Below are positions 47,938-58,650 of a DNA stretch of 64,000 nucleotides, in pieces. The DNA is taken from contig CM073518.1 of assembly GCA_037074615.1 (NCBI GenBank), positions 2,418,001 to 2,482,000 of the forward strand. Reading direction: 5' to 3'. The stretch comes from Leucaena leucocephala (taxonomy: Eukaryota; Streptophyta; Magnoliopsida; Fabales; Fabaceae). Position 1 is the stretch's first letter. The number at the start of each line of letters is the position of its first letter. The position numbers were made by a program, and so were the translations under genes. Below the pieces are notes generated by a model. It had not been told where the DNA came from. It saw only the letters and a program-made list of their open reading frames with translations, and did not search any database.

Positions 47938-50900
47938 TCAAACTCTGCCCGACTTCATTTCTATCTCCTCCTCCCTAAAACAATTTTCGGAATTGTGTTC
48001 TTGGTATGATGAGAACGGAGCACAGCAGGAGGAAATGTCAATTCCAGCCACCTCCATAGCATTGCAGACCCATTCTGGAACATCACCTTCCGGGAACTGC
48101 AGCATGAGCATATATGAGTGGGTTTAATTAGCAAATCTTAACTATACAAAGATGAGTGTCATCGATATAAATAGAAAGTTCATATTCGACGTTTAGTTCA
48201 AAACACTCAAGAAATGCCTATCAGATATCAGAATGTAACTATCCAGAAAAAGGCACCCAAGGCTAAGTCTGGGCAACAACAAGTATTACCCCTAAACTGG
48301 CTCAATCCTTGCAAGGCCTTCGTAAACTCTACCTTAAACCCTAAACCCTTGGCTTAAGTGGTGGCAGGAGACCACAGAAGCTAGGGGAGGCTAAGATAGT
48401 GTCGTCTAAATCACCATACTAATGCCTATAAGATTCGAGGAGGGAAGGGGGGGGGGGGGAGAAGTGAAATACATAACAGTCTCATGGAGGTAGGGTCAAT
48501 TTGCTGCATATGCATGATAAAAGAATATATACGTGTTAGGTAGAGAGCAGTTATAAATGGGTAAAGTTTAGTAGTAAATACCATTTTGCGTAGAAAGTCA
48601 CATACAAACCTACAGAAACAAAAAACATCCTGTCATTGCCATATAGAGAAGGGATAAATTTATTGGTCAGGAAACATTAATTTGGATCAGAATATTTAGA
48701 TAGAACCATGGGAACAAATCATTAAATTCAAAATGTAAACATACTTTGGGAACCTTCCCTCGATTATTGATGAGTTTAGGTCCCTGCTGAGCTGCATATT
48801 TCCAAAGGACCTTTACTATAATCACCCATATGAATACAAATATCATGAATCATAAATATAATAACAGTTCATAACAGTGTTCGTACCTGCATAATGTAAT
48901 ACAAATTATGATATGACAGAAGCTGAGACCCCATAGCGTCTTTTGTCACAAGACAATGGATGTAAGCCCTGGTGTAGTTCTTGCACACCTATGGTAGACG
49001 AAATAAATTGAAAGGCATGTTTTATTAAGTTTTCATCAAACATGAAATTGCTCTTACAAGCATACCATGCAAGAGCAGGAAGGATCGATGGGACGAGTGT
49101 CATCAGCCATGGCTCTATGTTTAAGTTTCAGTACTCCCTGCAAAAGTATTGAAATTACACAAGTTCCGAAATCCATGATGAATGAAGAGATATTAAAAGG
49201 CATCATCGCGAAAGTGGTTTAGAATGTTATTGAATATATGGGCGCAAAATTCAACAAAAGAAGAGCTGATAAAGGCAACATCACCAGTCATGAAATAATA
49301 GGTTTCATCAATTCAATGTTCTAGACCTAGTACGCATACAACTATTAGGAATGGGTTGAAATTGGCAGTCTCACATCCTACACTAAGTAAGGCCTACCTA
49401 TTCCCATAAGTTTTCGAACATTACAGACTTTCTATTAACAGGACAAAACTTAATCACCTCAGGAACAAGAGCAGTGCCAAAGCGTGCAGTACGGGTAGGA
49501 TAAACACAGTCATACATGTCAGCACCCAAAGCACTACAAACAACTATGTCAAGTGGATAACCAACTCCCTGAAAGAAGTCCAACGAAACATCATGATATT
49601 AAATTCCAATACATTAGAAAAAAAGGCTGCCATGTTTCTGACCATAACATATCGTGGTTTATCTTCTGGCAAAGCAGCAGTGCACTGAGCAACAACACGC
49701 CAAAATGAATCTTTATCTTCACCACCAGCAAGACCACCAATAGCATAACTGTGACAGGAAAATAATAATAATCCATTTAGCTCCTCAAACTAATGAAAAA
49801 ATTACCCATTCCAAGGCCGTATTGTGCATGCATTGTGTCTATTCATAAGATTGGTAAAATCTATATATATGTTTGACAAATCTAGATATATTTTGTGTTT
49901 GAATGTTACTGACTCTGGGATACATGAAATGCAATATAATCACATAAAAAATCTGTCAAGCTTTTCTTTCTTTGATGAATAGAATGCAGCCTATCTTTTA
50001 AATAGGCCATACCATAAGTCATATGAAATTAGTCATCAAGCCATAGAACTATATAAACATTGGAAATAACTCCAAGGTTGAGATAAAATATAGTCATTCA
50101 TGCATTACAAATAAATTGACACATACCCCGGCAAATTGCGATCCACCAAGCCTCTAACACATATATCCCTGATTGCATTATCTCATAGTTTAAAAGCAGT
50201 TTGCAATAACCATATTGGTAAAACAATGGAAAGGAATTAAAAATTCTATGGATAAGAAAATAGCAAAAAGTTAAAGTTTGCACTCAAATTTACCTCAAGA
50301 CAGGATCTAAACCACCTTGTACGATACCAAACAAGTTCTGCTCATGAGGTCTCTTGTGTGCTGTTCTTAGAAGGCAGTACGCATAAGAATTCAGTATGGA
50401 AAAGCAAGATTACATTGGACTAACAGAGAAAATTTATTTATGGGAAATTGGGAAATCAAAGAGAAGACTGCATTCAACTAAGGAGCATGAAGCAGAACAG
50501 TTTATCTACATCAGGATCTAAACTACCTTGTATGATACCAAACATTTTATCCTAATGTGGCCTCTTGTGTGCTGTTCTTAGAAGGCAATGTGCAAAAATC
50601 ATAAGTGTAAGAACCTTCACTTCTAATGTCGTTGTCCAACTTCATCTTCTACTACGTTGATGTATACTAAAGAGTATTGGGGCAGGGTGTGCATTACCAA
50701 ATTTCTAAGAGCTGCCAAGCTACATAAGATTGGCAACACGGCTGATGTACCAAATTTATCCACTACCTAGTTATTTACTTATTACATGGTTGAAGGATCA
50801 TTACAACCATAAGAGATTTGAATCACATATAAAGTGCCATAAGAGAAAAGTGCTGGTCTTTTACTAACAAATTACCTGCTATACATCTGTCTATCCATCT

Positions 50901-53576
50901 GAGTGTTCGATACATGGCTTCCTCTATTCGTAGACCAGTAATAGTGGTCTTAACAACATCATCAAGAGCCATAATAATATCTGCTCCAATTCTGTTCTGC
51001 AGGATTTATTAATAAAAGCAAGCGCATGAATTTGGAGCAGATTAGATCTTCAATTTTTATTTATTGGAGAAGTTAGGTGACAAATTCAACCATTGCAAAC
51101 TTCCACCACATTCTTTCTTACTATTTTTAACCTTAAGCACTGAAGCATAGCCACCGGATGCTAGTATTTGAAAGGGTTTTTGACCACAAGGGCTTGAATT
51201 CCGAAGGTCAAATTAAAATGATGGAAGTTTAAAATATGCAATAACAAAGATAAACTTCAAATATTCAGGTAATGATGGAAGTTTAAAGGAAAGAGCATCC
51301 TTCTCAGTTAGAAAACCATGGTTTGAAAATAACTATAACATAAATTAATTATACTCGAAGCCAATCATTGTATACAGAGCCCCACACATTTCAAATAGAT
51401 TATATACCATAAAGATGATGCAAAAGAAGACACCCAGCAGAAACATAAAAAGGAAAAATCTTAATACAATATACCTACTTGGATCTGAACAGATTCCTCG
51501 GGGGTTAAGAGCATTGGTTTTCCATCAACCGGTGACTGAAAACAACAAAGTCTTTAGTTACAAATGATTCAAAACCAGTTGGCATTGGAAGTGCACTGTA
51601 CTTGAATTTATATTGTGAATTCAGCAAAATGATTATGCAACTCGAGAAGAATAGCTCTTCCATCGCATCTATTAAGGATTAAGTAGTTTTTTACAGCATT
51701 TTAGGGGTTTGACCAAAGGTTACTCTAAGAAAGTGTAGTTGTCTGATATGTAGAAGGTGTGAGTGTTCATTTTGTTGATGACTTTACAAATTTGTTAATT
51801 GTCAATTCCTTATCCTCTCTCTTTCTATCTTCACCATTCCTCTTATAAATACAAATTCTCCTTTTATCAAGAGGTTAAATACAAAATGACAGCCATGAAT
51901 ACCATCTATGGAAGAAGGAAAAGTTACTGGTTTTTATTTTATCATATCAAGTTTCAGACAATGGCCCTTTTCAAAATGAGGAAACAGATAAGGTTTTAAT
52001 TAAGCTAAATTGAGCTGTCCATTAATCCAACCAATGAAAAAAGTCGATACATTTTGGAGAAAAACAAAAGCATAACCTCATTAATTCAACTGTGTACTAA
52101 TGCCAAAAGAGGAGCAGAACGCATTTTGTTTTAATCAAACAAAACATGAATTTGAAACCTTGTCTATATCTTGAAACTCAAACATACCTGAAATGTCACA
52201 CCTTTTTCAGTGATATCAGCAAGATGCAATAGTGATACCTGTCACATCATCAGGATACATTTGTGAGATAGGTATTAAACCTGGTAGCCACGACAGATCA
52301 TTTATCTTAAACCCTCCTTTTCACCTTATTGTGCATCTTACATTTAGTCCATTAACAACAATTAGTATAAGTTATGTGGCATGACGAACTATTATCATAT
52401 AAAAATACTATCCTAGAAATATGCAATAGTAATGAATATAGCGATGAACAGGACATAGTAAATATGCATAACAACCATCTGGAAGCCACCAGAGTCTGTA
52501 AGTAGAGCCCGTGGCCAGTTCATAAATTTATGAAGACCGCCAGCTTCATCAAGAAGTTCAGAAGTTGGTCGAAGTGCCAGGTGGTAAGTATTTCCAAGTA
52601 TTATTTGGCAACCAATCTCCTCGAGCTGGTTTGTGGTCAGTCCTTTTATTGTTCCTGACCATAAAAAAAAACATACAAGTACAGGAAAATCATACGAATT
52701 CAGGTACACCATAACGAACTGATGAATAGTAGATTAGAGTATAATAAGATAATTTATTGCAAAATTTGAAGCATATTAGAGTATAATAAGAAGTAACACA
52801 TCTAAAGATAATGAAAAAGATGAGGCTATATAAGCTTGTGGTAAATTCTAATCAAGCAGCTAAAGCTATTTTGAATTATGAACTGACTCAACTACAATCA
52901 CATACATAACTCAACAAGCTGCTTACTCTCGAAAAATAACTATTATTGACACCAAATATTTTATTAAAAAAAGAACAAGTTGGAGAACAGATGAAAAGTG
53001 AATTTCATTCTCTTACAGCATGCAAAACTTTTGAAAGGATGAAGTTTACTTGAAAGACTACATTTGCAGTAACTGCTTGCCTACCACAATAATTACAGGG
53101 AAATCAGTTTAAAGTCTGACCTTGTGTGCCCACTGGCATAAATAAAGGCGTCTGGCACACAAAGTGGGGGAGTGTCAATCGAGCTGCACGAGCCCGGTTG
53201 AACCTGCCAAGAATCTAAGATAGGAACCAAAGCAGCAGATTGTTTAGCGCGTTTGGCACGACAGACCCAAGAACGAGCTCTTGAGCGCGCGCAAACTAAT
53301 TAATAATCATTAAGAGAAAAAAAATCATCCGAATAACAATAAGCAAATGAAGTTTAGAGCATGAAAGAAATATTTATGAGATGATGAATGCAATGCAGAA
53401 GTGCTTTTCAGCCATCGAGTAACAACTGAACCAGATATCCACACTGTTAAGATATTTAGAACGTGTTTAGAATTTATGAGTTGGGCGCCTCGACATGACC
53501 ACACTACTCGATGGATACAAATACATGCAGGCATGTGAAATTAGAAACGAAGCCCAACCTCAAAACGAAGCGCCAT
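47938..53576 (-). CDS. Queuine tRNA-ribosyltransferase catalytic subunit
   Basis: Swaps guanine-34 for queuine in GUN-anticodon tRNAs (eukaryotic TGT, QTRT1-type). Fifteen exons in transcript order: 53576-53559, 53214-53121, 52654-52476, 52238-52188, 51535-51479, 50996-50876, 50360-50294, 50168-50127, 49748-49643, 49568-49458, 49137-49066, 48988-48887, 48791-48745, 48609-48582 and 48096-47938. Total 1254 nt, 417 aa. Key residues: DSGGFQM (catalytic Asp), FGIVQGG and YAIGGLAGGE (substrate pocket), DCVYPTRTARFG (nucleophile region, D265), and the zinc site CSCMVC..H (C303, C305, C308, H317). All junctions are GT-AG and in phase. The first exon is only 18 nt and exon 14 only 28 nt. The final tail after ISSCCAP (about 25 residues) is longer than I recall in relatives. 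The partner subunit is not in the window. Confidence 0.95.
48449..48461. repeat. G homopolymer in TGT intron
   Basis: Run of about 13 G inside the last intron of the queuine transferase gene (agggaag followed by the run). Such runs are prone to length error in assembly. Confidence 0.85.
50512..50597 (-). pseudogene. Fossil duplicate of TGT exon 7 inside intron 6
   Basis: This stretch closely matches the true exon 7 and its acceptor at 50301-50386, displaced by 211 bp. On the minus strand both read cttctaagaacag, then CACACAAGAG. The copy translates as HKRPH-stop-DKMFGIIQGSLDP against HKRPHEQNLFGIVQGGLDP in the real exon. It has an in-frame TAG and lacks the CCTGTCTTGAG|gt donor end. Its acceptor is still intact, so exon skipping or mis-splicing to it is conceivable. 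Confidence 0.88.
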
Positions 53577-54160
53577 GAAATGATATGGTCGTTTACGTTG
53601 AGGAGGGGCACGGCACAGTTATCCCGACCAGGAAGCAGGAGGTGAATATGAAGATGCTGAGAATTTGCTTTATATATGGGAAAGTAAACGCCCAGAAAAG
53701 ATGCGGAGCAGAGAATTAAGAAGAGGGTGGGGTGGTAAAGGAGAGGCAAAGGGCTGTGGTGGCTTAAAGGCTCTGAACTGAAATTATGAAGTGAATTAGG
53801 GGGCAGGACGCGCTTTTTTTTCTCGTTAGTCGTTAGCGTGGCGGCGAGCGCGGCAGCCCGCCTCTCCTCCAATTGAAATTTCTCATCTTACCCCTCTCTA
53901 GTGGGTCGGGTTGGCTGGCATGTGGGCTGAGGGCTCCAGCCCTCATTATCAACTTTCATTGGGTTTTTCTTTTTAAGTTGCAGATTCTTGATTATCGAGT
54001 TTTTTTTTTCTTGTTGCATACTCCATCATTACTGTTTTTTAATTTCTTTCATATGCTTCATCTTTTTATGGCCAGACAAAAACAAATTAAGGTGTAATAT
54101 GAATTTGGGATCCACTCCATCCTTGTTTATTCAAATCCCCACAGAATTCAATGATTAAAC
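53577..54160. promoter_or_regulatory. TGT upstream region
   Basis: Flank upstream of the queuine transferase start. Overlapping open frames here are not conserved. No TATA box can be assigned. Confidence 0.35.
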
Positions 54161-54176
54161 AAATCAGTTGTACGGA

Positions 54177-54362
54177 GTATCAACAGGGTTGGTTCGAGTG
54201 GTAAACAGTTCGGTATCGTTTAAATGAAGTCTCGAGTTCGAACCTTGGCGTATGCAGAAAATTCCCGTTGGAAAACTCACCCACCATAGTCAGGTACGCG
54301 ACGTAGGTCGGATATGGATATAGTTAAGGCAAAATTTCGGTGAACCGGCCAACCAAACAAAA
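54177..54362 (+). repeat. tRNA-derived SINE, copy H
   Basis: Forward copy: head gggttggttcgagtgg, B box gagttcgaaccttgg (the best match to the canonical GGTTCGAANCC in this window), body, and the end gaaccggccaacc plus an A tail. An exact 16-bp target-site duplication aaatcagttgtacgga lies at 54161-54176 and 54363-54378. Confidence 0.93.
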
Positions 54363-54378
54363 AAATCAGTTGTACGGA

Positions 54379-56650
54379 TTGATAAAGTAATATGCTAAAT
54401 AACGACCAGCTGATATTTAATTTTGAAAGCTGCAGGGAGATGGAGAGAATTTGGACTCTCGTTGGCATATTATTAAATGATAAATAATAAGAACTTAAAC
54501 ACCTATTGAACATAGGTGACTTAAAAAATAATAAACAACTTGCATCACATTTTAAAAGTAAGTTATATTATTTATAACTCGTATAATTTACTATCAAAAA
54601 ATTATTTTCACCTGTAAATAAAATCTTAAAAAAAAAATAAGATGCGCCTTTTATAAGTGGTAAATAAAATAGGAAAATTATAAAAAGAACGCTTCTATCG
54701 TTCTGAAATTTTTCTTTAATTTAAGCTATTTTGAAGGATGAAGTTTACGTGAAAGGTTACGGGCACGAAAATTAATTTGATTTTTTTTTATTTAAATAAA
54801 ACTATGGAGACTTAATTGTAAAAAATGAGATATAAACACATGTTGAAATTGAATTGTTCAAACTTCATAATAACTAAACTCAACTTTTGTTAAGTTCAAT
54901 CTATGGCTTTAAGAGTCAGATTGATCATCGAATTGGGTAAAACAGTATTGACCGTGATTGATTTAAAGTATTTATAGCTTGCAAGTATCAAACCAATTAA
55001 TAGTATATTTATTATTTGCAAAATTATGAGAGCCAAATATGATGCATACATATGTTGATGCAAATATCAAAGCAGCTAATAATAGAACTAGCGCGAACCG
55101 TGAAGTACAAATTATGGTGTTTGTTATGTAGCATATATTTTGTTTGTTTTTATTCTTGGATAATAGATTTCAGTGATGTTGGATAATAGATTTTATATAA
55201 AAAAATATTTTTTAATAAATAAATATTTAGATAGATGTTATTAAAATATTTTTTTAATTTTTAAATTACTAAAAAATATATTAAATAAAAAGAAACATGA
55301 GACAAAAATTGAGAGGAGCAAAATTATCATTATATATTGAGAATCTAGAAAAAGTAAGTGGGATTAACTTCTACGGAAACTATAGTTTTATGTAATCAAT
55401 TATTTAGATTTTTTTTTTTTATTTTTGCTTTAGATATAAACCTACTTCTTTTCTCCCAAAAACTAAATACACAAATGAACTAGAAATTATGACTCTTGCA
55501 CGAAAAAATAAATAAATAAAAAAGCATGGGCGCATGGCCATACCGGACCAGTGATGATCCCAACCGGGGTATGGACTGCGAGGTGGAAAATGACTCAACA
55601 TTTAAATCCTTCTTTTTCCTCTCCATGCCTACGAATCCTCTTATCCCTATAAGCAGGTCATAGCCATAGTACTCCGCATAGCAAATAAATCAGTGATAAC
55701 ACCAACACACAAGATGATCGTTCAAAATTGAGAACAAGCCATATAATGAACGGCTGCTTTACTTATTATTCCCCTTAAGCCATCACGTTACATGAATTAG
55801 GGATTTCCCCCAGGAGTCATAATCGTCTTCAAAGATCAAAGATCTATTGAGGCCTAGTATCTAGAATATGTTTCGTTCGCCACCGACGACTCGATATGAT
55901 TGAAATGAGCCATGGGCGGTAACAGTATTTTATTAATAGAATAGAGAGTATAGTGATAATAGATGTTGCTGAGAAGGTTAGGACTCGTGCATCAACGAAT
56001 CGGCCGAAGTTCATAAATAAACACCATGGGATGTCAATCCTTCTGGGTTGGTCCAGTTGTTAAATGTTCCCGCCTCCGTGTCTCAATGGGTTCCTGTCCT
56101 ATATTTTGTCGCTTCCTTCGATTGCTATTTAAGGATATTAAACCCAAGATACCCCGCCAAAAATCCTCACTGAGTCACTGCCACACATGTGGGATAAACC
56201 CATAAACATCGTTCTTGCGCTGCGGGGTGTGGACATTACTTACTGTGATTTAGGTAAGGATATGGATATCACATTACTTAGCCGGGAAAATCCGAAATTT
56301 GCGTGATCGGTGACTATTGCCTGAAAAATACCAAAAGCATATGCAAGTAAAATCAGGGTAATTAATCAGAGTATATGATTTGATACTAATTTTATTCGCT
56401 TTTTCCTTTTTCCTTTTTTTTTTCTTTTTCTTTTTTTGCTCCTTCCCTCCCTCACCTTTCATCGCGGTTGACTATTTGACCGTGAAGGACTTGTGGGGAA
56501 AATATTCGCCCCTTATTGACACGGAGACTCCGAAACCGACTAAAACCTAAGACCGCTCAATACAAATACCTCGCCTCCTTCTTTCCTCCCATCTCTCCTC
56601 AGTCTTCTCTCAACCCTCTGCTCTTTTCGCACTCCCTCTAGGTTAACACA
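54379..56650. other. Intergenic; possible second SINE type near 56045
   Basis: AT-rich. From about 56045 a tRNA-like head can be read: gggttggtccagttgttaa, then ctcaatgggttcctgtcc about 35 bp later. Spacing resembles pol III A and B boxes, but no tail or target duplication was found. The AGP promoter occupies the right end, with CT-rich leader sequence at 56570-56640. Confidence 0.35.
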
Positions 56651-57052
56651 ATGGCAAACGCTGTCTTCCTCTTGACCTTGGCCTTACTGGCCACGTCGGC
56701 TCTCGCTCAGACTCATGCTCCTGGCGCATCCCCCACCGCTTCCCCCAAGCGTTCCCCGGCGCCTGTTTCTGCTCCGATGTCGTCTCCGCCATCCATGGCC
56801 CCCACGTCTGCCCCAACCGCCACCGTCGCCCCACCGGCCTCGCCCCCGACCACCTCCCCTCCCGCTCCTCCGATGGCTCCCGCCGTCTCACCCACTGTCT
56901 CCCCGACCGGCTCTGCCCCAAGCATTAGCGAGACGCCGTCACAGGCTCCCGGTTCTCCGCCTCCTAAAAGTGGTGCCGTTCTGAACAGAGGTGCACTGTT
57001 CGGATCTGTAGCCGCTGTTGCTCTGGCAGCCGGGTTTCTTCTCCAGATCTGA
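56651..57052 (+). CDS. Classical arabinogalactan protein, GPI-anchored
   Basis: Intronless, 133 aa. A signal peptide covers residues 1-19 (MANAVFLLTLALLATSALA, cut before QTHAP). The mature part is rich in Pro, Ala, Ser and Thr in AP, SP and TP dipeptides (residues 20 to about 108), the sites for prolyl hydroxylation and arabinogalactan glycosylation. It ends with a small-residue region and a hydrophobic C-terminus (LFGSVAAVALAAGFLLQI), a GPI-anchor signal. Classical AGPs sit on the outer plasma membrane and in the cell wall. The high GC of the coding part contrasts with its AT-rich surroundings, as usual for proline-coding sequence. Overlapping frames on both strands are shadows. Confidence 0.92.
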   Translation: MANAVFLLTLALLATSALAQTHAPGASPTASPKRSPAPVSAPMSSPPSMAPTSAPTATVAPPASPPTTSPPAPPMAPAVSPTVSPTGSAPSISETPSQAPGSPPPKSGAVLNRGALFGSVAAVALAAGFLLQI

Positions 57053-57747
57053 TCGACGGTCGTAGCGTGGTTTCACGGTTAGGGTTTGATATTGTTAGTA
57101 TGCGTAGGAGAGTATGATCCACAGGACATGAGGTTTATTGGTTTGTTATTTTAGTGATGGGGGTTAGGACGTGAGAGATGGGTCGAGGTATTACTACACA
57201 GAGTATCTAGTATTAATTTTCTTGGGTATTGTGGTTGATTTTGATTGTTTCTTACTACATGAATAGCGTTGCTTATTAATATTTTGTTTGTTCGTTGCTT
57301 ATTGTGGGTGACTTTTATTATTATTTTGGTACAAGGTGACTTTTATTATTGATTAGTGATGTTTCTGATTAAAATTCTAGTTCGTTTTTGGATTCATCGA
57401 CCAGTACGCCCTCGATTAAATTATTTTTTGAGATTATGGATGCGATAGGGAGGATACATTGTTAGATCCCGTGAGGATTATGGCCAATTTGGTTATGAAC
57501 TTATGAGCAGACTTTATTTAATAGTGGAGATGGAGTTTGTGTCTCTCTTTTTTTGGGTAATAAACGAAGGCCTAAGCTTTGTACGAACAATTTTTTTTTT
57601 TTTTTTTATAAAAAATCTTTCAGAAAGTAGTTAGATTCACAAATGATTAAATAAAACAAGCCCATCTTGGCGAGACAAGCCTCCCTAGCCATATCGGAAC
57701 ACAGTATCCCTCGGCCCAAATTGGAATATGATGGTCACAGGATTCTT
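57053..57747. other. AGP 3' flank
   Basis: AGP 3'UTR and AT-rich intergenic DNA, with a poly-T run at about 57591-57607. No gene seen. Confidence 0.5.
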
Positions 57748-57763
57748 AACTTGGGGTTGGGAT

Positions 57764-57951
57764 ACCAACGGGGATTAGTCCGAGTGGTAAGCGGCTCGGT
57801 ATCGCTTAAGCGAAGTCTCGAGTTCGAGCTTTGGCGTACATAGAAAATCCCCGTTGGGAGACTCACCCACCATAGCCAGGTGTGCGAAGCGGGTCAGATC
57901 CGAATATAGTCGGGACAAAGTTCCGGTGAATCGGGTGAACAACAACAAAAA
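57764..57951 (+). repeat. tRNA-derived SINE, copy I
   Basis: Well-preserved forward copy (gtccgagtggtaagcggc, then gagttcgagctttgg) with a short A-rich tail. An exact 16-bp target-site duplication aacttggggttgggat lies at 57748-57763 and 57952-57967. Confidence 0.93.
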
Positions 57952-58035
57952 AACTTGGGGTTGGGATTGTTTAACCACTGAATGAAATAGAAATAGCCGA
58001 AGGCAACTGGTGGTATAAAGAAAAATATTACCTAC

Positions 58036-58650
58036 AAGAATTAATCTGAATGATAAGCGGTTCAATATTATTTAAACGAGGTATCAAATTTAAATTTTGA
58101 CATATAAAAATTTTTTGTTAAGAAACTCACCCATAGCCAGGTTGTAGAGCTGGGAAAACGGACTGACCCGCTGAAAACGGGTTAGCCCGCCAAAAGAAGG
58201 GGGTGGGCTGTGCAGCTTGCCAGCCCGCCACTTTCTTTTTTTTTTTAATTTTTAAAATACTAATAATTTTTTTTTAATGTTATACCAATATAATAAAAAA
58301 ATTGTTAATTTTATACTTTTAAAAATTTCTATTTTTTATAAAAAATCTTAAATTTTATAACTATAAATTTAAATAAATATTTTCACAATATTAATTAATT
58401 ATAATATGTAAACATATTTTAACAAATAAGTAATCATCTTTACTAGTATTCGATAATAGGAGTATTCAAAATAATATTTAAATAAAATAAATAATAATAT
58501 TAAAAATTAAAAAAAAATAGCGAGAACGGGGCAGGCTGTGCAGCCCGTCCCAAAATAGGTTAATATTTTACCAACTTGAACTTATCCCTTTAAGATAAAA
58601 CGGGTTCAGCCGTTTTACCAACTCTATCAGATTGGGTGGGCTATCAAAAA
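58036..58650 (+). repeat. Decayed SINE copy J, interrupted
   Basis: The 5' two thirds (58036-58144: gataagcggttcaatatt, aacgaggtatcaaattt, cacccatagccagg) show heavy C-to-T decay. A fragment resembling the family 3' end (gggtgggc followed by an A run, about 58634-58650) reappears after a 482-bp inserted element. About 70 bp of the body is missing at the junction. Confidence 0.6.
58145..58626. mobile_element. hAT-like MITE inside SINE copy J
   Basis: Imperfect terminal inverted repeats: the left end tagagctgggaaaacggactg matches the reverse complement of the right end ccgttttaccaactcta. The interior is non-coding and AT-rich, with cagcccg/gggctg blocks near both ends. Flanking 8-mers ccaggttg (58137-58144) and tcagattg (58627-58634) agree at 6 of 8 positions, which fits an old 8-bp hAT target duplication. 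No transposase is encoded. Confidence 0.65.

Noticed and set aside
48325..48350. Telomere-like ccctaaaccctt
   Set aside because: One and a half units only; a telobox-type motif inside an intron, not a telomere remnant.
53504..53872. Minus-strand 122-codon frame covering the TGT start
   Set aside because: Runs through the TGT leader in another frame and contains no conserved sequence; the TGT microexon explains the region.
56643..56984. Overlapping frames on both strands at the arabinogalactan gene
   Set aside because: Caused by the repetitive high-GC Pro/Ala/Ser codons; only one frame has a signal peptide and GPI signal.
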